A program made the position numbers and the translations under genes. This document shows positions 54,126-64,000 of a DNA stretch of 64,000 nt, piece by piece. The DNA is taken from the NCBI GenBank assembly GCA_016169945.1, contig JADLSH010000220.1:4823001-4887000 (forward strand), given 5' to 3'. The notes under the pieces are model-generated. The model was not told the origin of the DNA. It worked only from the letters and a program-made list of their open reading frames with translations, and made no database searches. Source of the stretch: Trachythela sp. YZ-2020 (taxonomy: Eukaryota; Cnidaria; Anthozoa; Malacalcyonacea; Clavulariidae). The first letter of the stretch is position 1; the number at the start of each line of letters is the position of its first letter.

Positions 54126-54248
54126 AGTTTGGCGCTGTAATTGCAGAGCCAAGATTGGAGTTTGGCACTGCAATTGCAGAGCGAAGATTGGAGTTTGGCA
54201 CTGCAATTGCAGAGCCAAGATTGGAGTTTGGCGCTGCAATTGCAGTGT
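54126..54248 (+). repeat. 33-bp minisatellite, about 3.7 units
   Basis: GAGTTTGGCACTGCAATTGC plus AGAGCCAAGATTG units. Because 33 is a multiple of 3 the frame stays open (LEFGTAIAEPR repeats); no other evidence for coding. Confidence 0.85.
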
Positions 54249-54796
54249 TTCAGAAGAATATGCACACTCTCTTTACCAGATGTGAGGAAAATGGGGAGGG
54301 ATGGAGATTATACTCTAACGATTGTCATAATATTGACCATAAAAAAACAGGGACGTCAACATAAGACCTTCCCTCTTGCAAGCTTTGATATTCAATATAG
54401 TGTACATACAGTAGGAATAATATAGAGATATGCAGCTATTTCAATTAAGGTTTTTGCAAGCTGAAGTCAAATGCAAAATCCAAGTGCGAGGGGAAAGAAA
54501 CATTTGTAAGATGAGATGCTTTCGTTTGGTTAGCTAAAATACTGTACCCTGGGTTTAATCACGCCAATACTTTCAATGGGAACAAGCTTATAAGCGGAAG
54601 TATAGGCAGCATGCAAGAACTCCAATTGAAATAGCTGTAAATCTAATGGGAAAATATGCAAGCTGTACAAAATCATACTATTAACAATTAACTAACAAAT
54701 AATGTATCGTTCATTTGGCTTTGATGCTTAAACTAATTATTGTTTCACCCTTTGGTTTATCGGTCAAACCTTTAGGGGGGACTTTTCCAGCACAAG

Positions 54797-55063
54797 TCAT
54801 TTCATACCCTTTTGTTGAAGCATACAAGAAGCCACCCAACTACTCGCATCAATTACATGAAGTAACTTATCCACCTTAAAAGCATCTAAAAGTTGCTCGT
54901 ATAAATTAACTGGTTTTTGCCTTTTGGATACAATACCACTGTCTTTCTCTCTCACTGTCGTTTCCCCACACACAGAAAATACGTTGTCAGTTTCAACCAC
55001 TGTGGTGGTTCTTGTCACCACAACTCGAAAGGTTGAACAGGTGGGTACACATTGCTCTAACAA
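54797..55063 (-). CDS. Unrecognised ORF inside the TIR element
   Basis: 88 codons. It contains KRQKPVNLYEQLLDAFKVDK, followed by LLHVIDASSWVASCM, which looks like real protein rather than noise, but I know no family for it. It could be one exon of the element's own gene on the minus strand or a fragment of a host gene. Start and ends may be splice sites. Confidence 0.3.
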   Translation of the reverse strand: MLEQCVPTCSTFRVVVTRTTTVVETDNVFSVCGETTVREKDSGIVSKRQKPVNLYEQLLDAFKVDKLLHVIDASSWVASCMLQQKGMK

Positions 55064-55385
55064 AAGCAGAAAATATCGGTAAGAATAGTAATACTAATAT
55101 TTTACTCAGATGTCTAACCTCAGACAATTTTACTTGTCAGTGGCAGAGTACTGCCAGAATGGGTTAAATGAAAATTTAGGACAATCAAATGATGGAACAT
55201 ACATTACATTTATCACTTAGGTTGAAACGAAAATTTTGTTACACAATTATTCCTAGTTTACATTGTTTAAACAGCAGACAAATTAATTAATCGAGGAAAA
55301 GAAAAAACCTAATAAACCAGATTGTTTACATTCAGTGGCTAGATTTGTACTTTTGGGAATGGCATCTGAATTCCGGTAATAGGCA

Positions 55386-56640
55386 ATGTCAAAGAGAAAA
55401 CTTAGTATACTTAAATAAAATTATGTTTTTGTTCACACCAAGACAGGTTGCAAGGGATAATTAGTATGATTACAGAATATGTATATATGTATATATATAA
55501 TTAATATTATTATGCTATATGCCTCATGGGTCAAAGCTAAGTGACAGAGCCAGACAACCAATAAAATATTAATCCAGTTTTCTGACATACAAGCACAAGA
55601 TAATGCACCAATCTCCATGGAAGGCAGGCAGACCGCAGACCCCAGGGCACTTGAATATTTTAATTTTTGTGTCAATTTCCCACACAGCTATGTAAATACT
55701 GCACAACAAGATGAGGTTCCCCTGGATTGAGTTTCCTAAATTGCCCAGCACTCTGGCAGCAACTTGTTGTCAAACACCTGTTGTCTGTGCAAAAATTGTG
55801 TAAAACCTCCCTTGGTTCTGCCCGCACTCCAGAGGGGGTGGAAACAAATGATAGATGCACAGCTGTAAAATAATTTACTAGACTCTCTCACTATAATCAG
55901 GTCAGTCCTACTGTCATATGGCATAGGCAATTCATTTACTAGGCAGGGTTACTTTGTGCTGGAAAATCTTCATTTCAAGTTAATGCGTAAACGTTTAAAT
56001 ATTAACTAAGCAAACAGACCAGTTATTTATATCACATATAATATACACTGTTTTTGCTAACTTTTCATGGACCACATTAGTTCAGTGTTTAAATGTCAAA
56101 GAGAAAACTCAGTATGCTTTTTAGTTACCAAGACAGGTTCTGAGGGATAAAGCATTATTATAGATGGGGCATTGCAGGACAAAGCCAAGTGAATTACATA
56201 GGAACACAAAATAAATATGCAGCTGTCATTTGATTTCACCACCCCCAGGAAGGCAGGCAGACCCCAGGGCATTTGAATATTTTAAAATTATTTGTCAATT
56301 TCGCCAGTACACATGGAATTTAAACCTTTGTTATACTAATGAGCATTGTTTATATTACTTTTTTAAGTTGCAGCTATAAAACAGTAACAATAAAACATTA
56401 TTCTAGCTAAAATAGTTGAATTTCCTAAATTGCCCAGCACTCTGGATGCAACTTGTTGTCAAACGCCTGTTTCCTGGGGAAAAATTGTTGTAAACCTCCC
56501 TTGGTTTTGCCCGCACTCCAGAGGGGGTGGAAACAGATTATAGGTACATAACTGTTAAATAACTTACTAGACTCTCTCACCATAATCAGGTCAGTCCTAC
56601 TGTCATATGTGATATGGCATAGACAATGCATTACTAGCCA
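55386..56640. repeat. Tandem duplication, unit about 708 bp, inside the TIR element
   Basis: AATGTCAAAGAGAAAACT at 55386 recurs at 56094. Shared blocks in order are CCAAGACAGGTT, GGAAGGCAGGCAGACC...CAGGGCA.TTGAATATTTTAA, TTTCCTAAATTGCCCAGCAC, GCCCGCACTCCAGAGGGGG and CTCTCTCAC.ATAATCAGG. On the minus strand each copy has a TTTTACAG-like acceptor followed by an open stretch (SGVRAEPREVLHNFCTDN and SGVRAKPREVYNNFSPGN). These may be duplicated exons of an unknown gene. Confidence 0.65.
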
Positions 56641-56696
56641 GGGTTATTAAACCCAGTTAATATTTATATAAAATATATAAAAAGTTTCCAAAACAG

Positions 56697-56935
56697 CCAA
56701 CTTATCAAAGGAATACACAAATCACAGCATTCGAGCTACCGCTGTAACCTTGCATGACCATGGGAATTTCGAAGCAAGACACATCATGAGAGTCTCTGGG
56801 CACAAATCTGAGGCAAGTATCCGATCATATTCGCGAAGACTATCGGAGAAGACCTCGGCTTCGCCTCGGGCAACAACGGCGGTCTCGGTTCAACAAAACA
56901 CACTGTTTCGCTCGGTGTCAGTAAATAAGTATTAA
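56697..56935 (+). CDS. Tyrosine recombinase C-terminal exon (Crypton/DUF3504-like)
   Basis: After the acceptor CCAAAACAG (56688-56696) the frame reads NLSKEYTNHSIRATAVTL, HDHGNFEARHIMRVSGHKSE, then ASIRSYSRRLSEK. It shows the box II signature of tyrosine recombinases: H-x-x-R (HSIR), GH (SGHKSE) and the nucleophilic Tyr in SIRSYSR. The layout is that of Crypton-type and related metazoan recombinases. The last 25 residues before the stop are Ser/Ala-rich and may be read-through of a missing splice site. Upstream exons with box I (the first Arg) were not found. The exon sits near the right end of a TIR element. Confidence 0.7.
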
Positions 56936-57136
56936 TTAATTATCTAGTATTACTGTATTTTGCTCTAAAGTACTATACTTGCATATTTAATTACCATGTA
57001 TTTTTTCTTAAATCGCCTTAAAACGCCTTAAAACGCATTACGTAAAAGTTGTGTTTTTTCTTAAATTGCCTAAACTCGCTTTAACTCGCATTATCTCGTG
57101 GCGAGTTAAGGCGAGTTAAGATCCCAGAGCAGGCCT

Positions 57137-57773
57137 TACTATGAACCGAGCATTAGGCCAACACAACAAATATTTCAACTTTTAAATTAATAATAATAAT
57201 AATAATTCGTAATAATAATGGTACGTATAGTGAAATAACTAATTGCACAATACTTCCTTCCCTATATATTTTCATGCCAATCTGTCTGTCACTCTGTCCG
57301 ACACAAAACTGTCCCAAAATTGATAACATAGTATATGAATACAGGTAGCTCATATGAATATGTAAATGTATGTATCTACATTTTAGATACTTTAGATATA
57401 AAAATTGCCACAATTGACATTGTACTCAATAACTCAGCATTTGCGATCATTTGATTTAAAAATATTTTCATCGTTGCCATGTTTCTATAAAAATTTGTCC
57501 AAGCCCATTGACAATATCAAAAATGTAAAAGTCTGGGTATGATGTCATTAGTGAAAATTTGACAATTAAACGTGGGTACATAATAAGGGCAAATTGACAT
57601 AGATTTTATCTTCTGAGTCGGCATCTTCTAAATTTTCTTCAGAACTAGGAAAAGGCATCAACATGTTATTTTCAGGTTGCTTATCCACGCAACAGTATCC
57701 TACCACTGACGAGTAAAATCGTCTGGCATTAGACAGAGTAAAATACGAAAGTAGGGCGTATATGTAAATTTAA
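57137..57773. other. No gene; AAT microsatellite and one dispersed repeat unit
   Basis: (AAT)n at 57187-57205. 57690-57765 is one unit of the TTAACCCATTA-family repeat (GACGAGTAAAATCGTCTGGC, then ATTAGACAGAGTAAAATA). It directly precedes the SINE. Confidence 0.5.
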
Positions 57774-58037
57774 GGGGCTTCGGTGGCGAAGTGGTTAGCG
57801 CACTTGCCTTTCACCTCTAAGGCCGCGGGTTCAAGTCTCAGTGAGAACTTTCTCAATGCGACTCGAACCCAGTCCTCAAGTGAAAAGATTTCCTCCCACA
57901 GGGAAAGTTGACAGGGTGGGAAACTAACCCTTAAGCACTAATCAGTACTAACCATGGTGTTGTTACATAGTAGGGGACCTTGAGTCCTATTGTAATATCA
58001 CCAGCCTTTGGGCAAATACATAAATAAATAAATAAAC
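57774..58037 (+). mobile_element. tRNA-headed SINE (copy 2), different 3' end
   Basis: Shares the tRNA-Glu-like head and body with 16291-16580 (GGGGCTTCGGTGGCGAAG, B-box GGTTCAAGTC, AACCCAGTCCTCAAG) but then reads CTAACCCTTAAGCACTAATC... and ends with a TAAATAAATAAATAAA tail. An internal 50-bp segment of copy 1 is missing here. Confidence 0.8.
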
Positions 58038-58077
58038 ACTTCAATACACATTCAGTAATGCTATTATAATAAATACT

Positions 58078-58928
58078 TTCAAAAAACTTATCTTTGTATG
58101 CCAGTCGACAATACAAAAGGGGTAGAGATGATCAAGTCGCTCTTTAGCTGAATGGCCGCCTGCCCGAAGGTCTTCGGCACCTGCAAACCGTACTCTCGTT
58201 AATTGGTCACCAAAGCAAGGTATCTTCACACCAGACAAAGGGTCATAATTAGATGTTACAGGTTGGAAGTGAGACGCTGGTTGACCAGGTCTGGATTTCT
58301 TGTTGCAGGGGGTTCTGGCTCGTTAGGTGAATCAGAAAGCTCGCAAAGTGCCGCAGCAGAGTAGATCTGGTGTCTCCATTCTTCTAGCTGGTCTAGCACA
58401 TCCACACACTCCGAATACTTTTTCTCATCCTTCATGAGAACTTGCAGGGTAATGACTTCAGGTTTTATACTGGTCTGCTCCATGAATGAACAATCCGTTT
58501 CATCAGCTGTATACGACTGGAAAATGTAAAGTTCTGGGGAATGTTCAAAGGCAATTTTTTCCAATTGAATTCTATACCGACATCTGATTAAATTTATCTC
58601 TGACTCAGTCAATTTAAACACTTCGCAGACATTGGATGTTTTCAGATCTCTCTGAGGACCATCATCAGGTAAATTACCACTGGGAATTCGAGCAAACATA
58701 ACACTTGAAGTCACAGCATGCACGATTGTTTCGATTGTCTGTCCTGACATCATGTGCTTTTCCTCCTAGTCAATGTTATCTAAGACATACACAAACTTTA
58801 GGGCATATTTTACCAGTTTTACAGCATGTTTGATGAAGTGTTCACCAATCGATCTCATCAAGCATGGAGTACTTTGCATCGGCTCCACACGAAAACCAGA
58901 CTTGTTCAAGCGTTCAATATAATTAAAT
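58078..58928 (-). pseudogene. DUF6589-domain transposon-type protein, frameshifted
   Basis: Minus strand from 58928: IERLNKSGFRVEPMQSTP, FIKHAVKLVKYALKFVYVLD, NID then a stop in place of Trp, EEKAHDVR. After a shift: VTSSVMFARIPSGNLPDDGPQ, a middle part to PEPPATRNPD (open 58753-58256), and after another shift SNYDPLSGVKIPCFGDQLTR, VRFAGAEDLRAGGHSAKERL, DHLYPFCIVDWHTK. The strings VLDNIDWEEKxHD, GDQLTxxRxxGAxxLR and DWHTK are hallmarks of DUF6589 proteins, which are abundant in cnidarian genomes and probably transposon-encoded. One nonsense change and two shifts. Confidence 0.7.
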
Positions 58929-59328
58929 AAAATAATTATACAGTAATATTCAACGGTAGTGAGCAGGCTTAGTAAAATTTAAAAAGTATTGATTCCTGGC
59001 TTGTAAACAACATGGAAACTATCATTATGATACGACCCTACTGTACATATATGAAGTAATTAGTAACTGAAAGGAAGTGGAAAACTTAATTTCGCTTAAT
59101 GCTTTAATGCTTTAATGCTTTAATGACTGTTTACGATAGACTACAACAGGATAGTATGGAAGGATTGCAATAGGGGGGAAACCTAATTCCCATTGTTTAA
59201 CTGCTCCCCCATATATACATACAATAAATATAAAAATACATTTAAATATTAAGCTTTTAAATAATCTTTAAGAGTTCTTTTTAAAGTTCGCTACGCTAGT
59301 AAAGTCCACCGTTAAGGAATTCTAATCT
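58929..59328. other. No gene seen
   Basis: AT-rich. GCTTTAATGCTTTAATGCTT is a short three-unit repeat at 59098-59122. Confidence 0.4.
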
Positions 59329-60735
59329 TCAACATACCGATAAAAGAAGGAAAATTTGAAAAGCCACCTCAATGCCCTTCCTATTACTCGTTGTAAATGT
59401 TCTCCTTATCAGTCCTAGAACCCGATTAGCTTTGGAACATATACTGTTAATGTGACTGTCCCAAGAAAGAGTTTCTTCTAACCAGATACCAAGATGTTTT
59501 TGAACACTAACTTTCGATATCATGACGTTATCCAAAAGGTAATCATGGTGAATCTGAGATTTTTTCCTCGACACATGAAGAACCTTCCATTTATCAGTTC
59601 TCAATTCTAACTGCCACGATTTACTCCAAACTAAAATGGCATCAATGTCATTTTGAAGCTCCATAGAATCTGCTCTATTAACAATTTTCCTAAACAACAC
59701 ACTATCATCCGCAAATAGTTCTGTATTACATACAACTGAAGTAAGAAGATCATCGAATATATATAACAAACGATAAAGGGCCCAAAATACTACCATATGG
59801 AACACCCGAAGTAACGTCCATCCATTTGGACGTTTTCTCAACAATCACAACACGCTGTCGTCTAGCTGTTAAAAAATCTTGGATCCATGTTGCAATTTTA
59901 CCTGTAATACAATAGAGATGTAACAAGATGGAATTGAGAAACTTTATCAAATGCCTTGGCAAAAGCAAGGAACACTACATCAACCGATTCTCGCTTATCC
60001 ATTAAAGTAAGCCAATTGTGAACAAGCTGTAGTAATTGAGTAATACATGAGCGTCCTTTGCAGAATCCACGTTGGTTTTCACACAGAAGCTTTAAACTTG
60101 TTAAAAATTTCATAATATGGTTATGTAATAATCGTTCCATAACTTTGACAACAATACAGTTTTAGGAAATTGGACGATAATTCTCAGCCAAAGAATGTTC
60201 ACCAGTTTTGAAGATTGGCACCACATTGGTAACTTTCCATTCTTGTGGGAGTTTACCAACACTTAATGTAAATTGAATAGCACTGCTAAAGAATGAGACA
60301 ATTCATTTGTACATTCTCTCAAAATCCTAGGTGAAATTCCGTCCGGGCCACATGCTTTCTTTGTACCCAGTGTAGACAGTACTTTGAATACATCATCAGC
60401 AGAGACAACTAAACAATCAATAATACAATCGGTAACTGCTGCGAAATTTCCATGCGAATTTTCTAAGTTAAAGTTATCACTAGGCTTACTTAAGATAGAA
60501 TTGAAAAAGGAGTTGAGTAAATCTGCTTTATCCTTCGAGGTATATGCTGAAGAACCATGGTGACTGATACAAGAGGGGACGATTGAAATGTCAATTCGTG
60601 CCTTAACAAATGACCAAAACTTCTGCGGTTTCTCAGGAAGCGCTGAGAGCAGATTGTTTACATATGACCAGTATGCTTTATTTAATTCGTCTTTCAATTT
60701 ATTACTAAATTTTTTATACTTTAGCCATGTTAAAG
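59329..60735 (-). pseudogene. Fourth LINE remnant: reverse transcriptase of a CR1-like element
   Basis: Minus strand from about 60735: KLKDELNKAYWSYVNNLL, KKACGPDGISPRILREC, a break, PQEWKVTNVVPIFKTGEH-like text, NYRPIS, a stop, VVKVMERLLHNHIMKFL, FAKAFDKVSQFHL, a break, VTSGVPYGSILGPLSFVIYI, LFADDSVLFRKIV (catalytic FADD), HLGIWLEETLSWDSHINSI. The Gln of PQG is Tyr. No endonuclease part is found, so it is 5' truncated. Confidence 0.8.
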
Positions 60736-61649
60736 GTTATCATTATATAACTAGTTCTGACAAAGTTTTCAAAGTATATTTAGAAAGAATTTCTATTATA
60801 TCTCAGTTAATTATGGGCACAATAGATGCAGCAACTAAAAAATGGCAATGATGCTATTAAATATCTGACCTGGACCTGAAGGAAAGGATTTAGATAAACA
60901 GTCAGATTATCTGCTGCCGTTTTCGTTTCTTAACACTAAGATATAAAGAGGATATCTGAATATCCTCATGCTATTTTAATATTAAATACAAAGGCTTTAA
61001 CTGCTTTATGTATCGATGATTCATGGACAGTGATACAGTGTAAAAATATTTGATAATGAATTGTCTATATTTGTTAGCCATGCCGCAACACTCAAGTTTA
61101 CCAAGCATTTGAAAGTAATTATATGCAGTACATATATTATTATATCAGAAGAAAACGATGTAATGAAGCCCAGACTTCTTCTATGCGACGACAAACGAGA
61201 ACTGCCACTAGTACTTGTGCGAACTCTGCTTGATGATGCCTGTGTCACGGATGGAGATATCTCTATTCAGCGTTTTGATCGGAACTCTCCATCAAAGATG
61301 TATGCAATTAGGGAACTGTTTCGTTGAGTATCAACTTTCACAACACTGCTAATATAACTTGAACCACACTTGAACTAGCCGATTTTAAAGTTTAGAATAT
61401 TTCTGAGTGTAAGTCAAATTGAATATATTATTTCTACCTCGCCCCTCATCAACCCTCCCTCAATAAAATTTGAAATTAGTACCCAGAATCTGGGAACCAC
61501 GTGATCAGCTCCAGCCATGGTATCTGCTTCCCTAGAAGAGATAGCCTGGGAACCAGATTGACGGTTAATATATCTTTCCCACCATTTAGGTCACAGAAGG
61601 TAAGCATAACAACGACTATAATATTACTGTTTGAAGGTAAATTCGAAAA
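60736..61649. other. No supported gene
   Basis: An 88-codon ORF at 61061-61327 (MKPRLLLCDDKRELPLVLVR within it) is not recognised and may be chance. 61440-61560 is C/T-rich with no motif. Confidence 0.3.
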
Positions 61650-61935
61650 GTTTTTGAAAGCAACGAGAACATGAAATAACGCGAAAGCAACAAGAATGAA
61701 ACGAAAATAACGACGAAAATAACAACAACAATAAAAATACGACAACAACACCAACAGAAAACAACAACAATAAAAACAACAACAATAGAACGACAACGAC
61801 GAAACCAGCGACGAAGACGACTAACGACATTGACAACTACTACAAAAACAACAACAGCAACATAGCCAACAATAAAAAGAAAAACATCAATACTAATACA
61901 AATAATAGCCACAACAACACAACAGAATATTGCCA
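61650..61935. repeat. AAC-rich degenerate microsatellite
   Basis: Long run of AACAACAA, AACGACGAA and AATAAAAAC words. The Val/Phe-rich ORFs on the other strand are artefacts of this composition. Confidence 0.85.
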
Positions 61936-61964
61936 AAAGAACACAGTCAGTTAATATTCTTCAG

Positions 61965-62087
61965 ATATTGACGAATGTTCTCTTGGGACCTACGAATGCC
62001 ACGTAACGGCTAATTGTACAAACACTTTTGGTTCATACGATTGCAAATGTAGAAGTGGATATTCTGGAAATGTAAAAACTTGCACAG
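61965..62087 (+). CDS. Calcium-binding EGF-like exon
   Basis: Acceptor TATTCTTCAG and donor ACAG|GTACTG bound a 123-nt symmetric phase 1-1 exon. With the split first codon it reads DIDECSLGTYECHVTANC, TNTFGSYDCKCRSGYSGN, VKTC. It has the cbEGF start D-I-D-E-C, six Cys in EGF spacing, and the NTxGSYxCxCxxGY block that carries the Asn-hydroxylation consensus. Such exons are typical modules of extracellular proteins. It follows the PAN exon by 12 kb on the same strand, and PAN-EGF combinations are common in cnidarians, so one gene is likely but not shown. Confidence 0.85.
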
Positions 62088-62204
62088 GTACTGATAATAA
62101 TTAAAATTGACCAATTTGGCATTAACGATTATTTTGAAATTCATGGGTAACTTGCGCTATTGCAAAGCATCAAGGTAGGTTTTGGCATGATGGCAGCTGC
62201 ATAC

Positions 62205-63740
62205 TTTGCATATGAGTGCAGGATGAATACATGGAATTTAAACGAGTAATATGTTAGTTTAGTTTTCAAAAGCTTTTAGAAATTCTGTGAGGTTTATTTT
62301 GTGTCTGTACTCTAACATGGGATTTCTAGGAGCCATATATTTTGAGATATTTAACGTGGAGATCACGTCTGGCAAAGGCAAACATTGCCTCGATAGGACA
62401 TGTACCAAGACAAATTTTAACTCTTCACACTTTTCCAAGGTGAATACAACGCTAATATGTCTTAAATAACACGAGATACGCTTCCTCATCACTTGCAACA
62501 GGCAGTTCTGCGATCGACTTGCATTTAATAGTTCTAGAGGCATTGTCATCCCACCAATTTCCTTCTGAGTCAAGCTTAATAGAAACATGGCTATAATCAA
62601 TCACTTTTTTTGCAAAAGCAGGTGCTGGGTTCATATTCTCAGTCTCATTGCATTTCCTTGTTAAAGTTGCCTTGTTAAATTTAACATTATCAAAAAGAAT
62701 AGTGCTTTTAATATCCTCACTTGCTGGTACATGCCACTGTTGCAGTAGCTGTGTACCTGTTAAGTCATTTGGGACTTCAGTTAGTCCAAGATGCATGAAG
62801 TCCAGAATTCGAAAAAGTAGGGAAGCTACATGCTTGGAGCAACCACCCTATCTAGCTAAACAAGAAACTTGTAGTCGTCACTTTCCCTGTGGTCTGATGA
62901 AATTGAACAAACACATTATATTGCACCTTTTTCATTGAAGCTCAGTTAGTTTTGAAATGTCAGACTGACTTGTACTTTTTTGACCATTTTTTTCTTTTAA
63001 AAGCTGATAGCCATATTTCTTATGTTTGTGCCCATTCTGTGCTTTCCCCTGTTCTCCCGCAGTATCAGTAACTAAATACTGTTTAGGCAGCGTATGCTCA
63101 AAAGGAGAAAAAATTTCTGAGGTTCCTTGTCCACCATGTATGACCAGGAAATGTACGACTTCTTTGCTCCATCTTTTTTGCTATAAAAACACCAAAAAAA
63201 ACGTTAAGGAAAAGACGAGTGTAAACAGTAAAAGAGACACACGAACAAATATTTTCTTTTTAATGTTTTCAAAAATAGTAAAACAGCAGACAATAGTACT
63301 TAAAAGTACTCATAGAATAGTTAGTGGAAGCCTTTGGAAATCTTGGAAAATGAAAGGCCGATACTTTCAACTGAACGTTTTCGCGCCAAACTTCCTCAAT
63401 GTTTTGGCTTGTTGTGGGAACATTTTCGCCTCCAGAACTTTTAAATATGTCGATGAACAAGCCTGTCTTACTTATTTTAAAGAAGCTTTATCGTTGTACT
63501 CACATTTGGAATGTGTGAGAAGTAAAATTTGTGTTGGTCCAAGCAGATCGAAGCCATGTATACTTTGCCCGGTCCGATCGCCACGTTAAATAATTCAAAA
63601 TTTATGGCTCATAGAAATCCCATGATAGAATACAGGTACAAAATAAACTTCACAGAATTTCCAGAAGCTTTATTGAAAACTAAACTAACATATTATTCGT
63701 TTAAATTCCATTTATTCACTTCGCACTCATATGCAAAGTA
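62205..63740 (-). mobile_element. Inverted-repeat element (arms about 240 bp) around a SWIM-finger gene remnant
   Basis: ACTTTGCATATGAGTGC at 62205 to about 62440 is mirrored at about 63500-63740 (both contain TATGTTAGTTTAGTTTTC, CATGGGATTTCTA.GAGCC and ATTTAACGTGG.GATC on one strand). Between the arms lies the minus-strand SWIM-type gene. The arms differ by about 15 percent, so the structure is old. No target duplication was found. Confidence 0.65.
62454..63175 (-). pseudogene. SWIM-type zinc-finger transposon protein, broken
   Basis: Minus strand: KKDGAKKSYISWSYMVDKE, then HTLPKQYLVTDTAGEQGK, HKHKKYGYQLLKEKNGQ, QSDISKLTEL. After a break comes VSCLAR, a stop, then GGCSKHVASLLFRILDF, LTEVPNDLTGTQLLQQWHVP (open 62796-62452). 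CxxxxGGCxKHVAxLLF followed by TQLLQQWHVP is the SWIM-finger context I know from cnidarian mobile-element proteins, often joined to a YqaJ-type nuclease. Several stops and shifts. The region past 62452 toward 62259 is in another frame. Confidence 0.5.
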
Positions 63741-63745
63741 AGCAT

Positions 63746-64000
63746 AACATATACTCATTTTAGTTTTCCACGCTCGTACCTCAGGCTTTGCACAGGAAAG
63801 AAACAGTAGTAAGATATTTTACTAAATTGGGTGAAATGCATGTGTGACACAATACTAATTCCTTTCTCGCTTTCTATGCACGGGAAATGGCGGCAAATTT
63901 AAGTATAAACTCTTAAAATAGAAAATGGATATAGACGGGAAAAGTAGATATTAAATATTTAAATATAAGACTCATCGCATTTGAATAAACAACCTCTTAT
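63746..64000. other. No gene seen
   Basis: AT-rich flank to the window end. Confidence 0.4.

Larger units (their letters stand above)
53416..57136. mobile_element. TIR element with subterminal repeats, member 2 (3.72 kb), carrying a tyrosine recombinase exon
   Basis: TACTAT (53410-53415 and 57137-57142) flanks ends that read GCCTGCTCTGGGATCTTAAC inwards on both sides (34 of 35 bases equal over the first 35). Just inside are arrays of CTTAACTCGCC, TTAAATCGCC and similar words in both orientations (53430-53540 and 57005-57120). Inside lie a 33-bp minisatellite, a 708-bp tandem duplication and the recombinase exon. A 6-bp duplication with TIRs points to a DDE-type mechanism, which does not fit a Crypton-type recombinase as the mobilising enzyme. 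Confidence 0.8.

Noticed and set aside
61616..61936. Val/Phe/Cys-rich minus-strand ORFs
   Set aside because: Compositional artefact of the AAC-rich microsatellite.
63026..63589. 187-codon plus-strand ORF, long for this window
   Set aside because: It lies antisense to recognisable SWIM-type protein text and across the inverted repeat; no domain seen.

Overview
The window looks like a piece of a cnidarian (most likely anthozoan) nuclear genome. It is AT-rich and sparse in genes. It carries spliced exons with GT/AG borders and secreted PAN/apple and calcium-binding EGF exons. Its transposons are CR1-like LINEs, Penelope-like elements (PLEs) with GIY-YIG endonuclease and hammerhead ribozymes, a Ty3-type element, tRNA-headed SINEs, and DUF6589, SWIM-finger, Crypton-type and SANT-like transposon genes. 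The taxon is inferred from family content, not from a search.

Host signal: three well-formed exon types lie on the + strand. These are a signal-peptide first exon (intact at 4289-4406 and 8358-8475, broken at 7087-7203 and about 37375-37492), a PAN/apple exon (49863-50086) and a cbEGF exon (61965-62087). The first exon ends in phase 1, the PAN exon starts in phase 1, and together they rebuild the N-terminus of a PAN domain. I read this as one secreted PAN-EGF gene with very long introns, or a cluster of such genes, whose promoter and first exon have been duplicated. A tandem duplication of about 4.04 kb (3854-7895 and 7896-19779) explains much of the left third. Copy 2 has grown to 11.9 kb through insertions.

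Layout: 1-2042, Ty3-type gag-pol cut by the window edge. 2464-3125, broken SANT-like gene. 3854-19779, the tandem duplication, holding a self-nested pair of long-TIR transposons with TTG target duplications (8857-13168), a third transposon inside the inner one (11914-12594), and a PLE cluster with ribozymes and a SINE (14097-19622). 20761-33882, a giant foldback element with arms of about 2.3 kb that carry mirrored small ORFs and nested tandem arrays; its right arm is split by a CR1-like LINE (24792-32987), which is itself split by a second LINE (28322-32676). 34622-34919, palindromic MITE. 35215-36770, PLE split by a 722-bp hAT-type element with an 8-bp target duplication. 36800-39330, third diverged copy of the first-exon region. 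40135-42715 and 53416-57136, two members of a TIR family with subterminal CGAGTT-type repeats and 6-bp target duplications; the second contains a Crypton-like tyrosine recombinase exon. 42793-45480, decayed LINE. 45533-47080, inverted-repeat structure. 47208-47670, a palindrome with a tRNA-like sequence in each arm and 13-bp direct repeats. 50656-52115, head-to-head PLE ends with ribozymes. 52529-52954, RecQ-helicase fragment. 57774-60735, SINE, DUF6589 pseudogene and LINE remnant. 62205-63740, inverted-repeat element with a SWIM-finger gene remnant.

Almost every transposon gene is broken. The likely intact items are the first exons, the PAN and EGF exons, two GIY-YIG ORFs, the small ORFs in the right foldback arm and three hammerhead cores.
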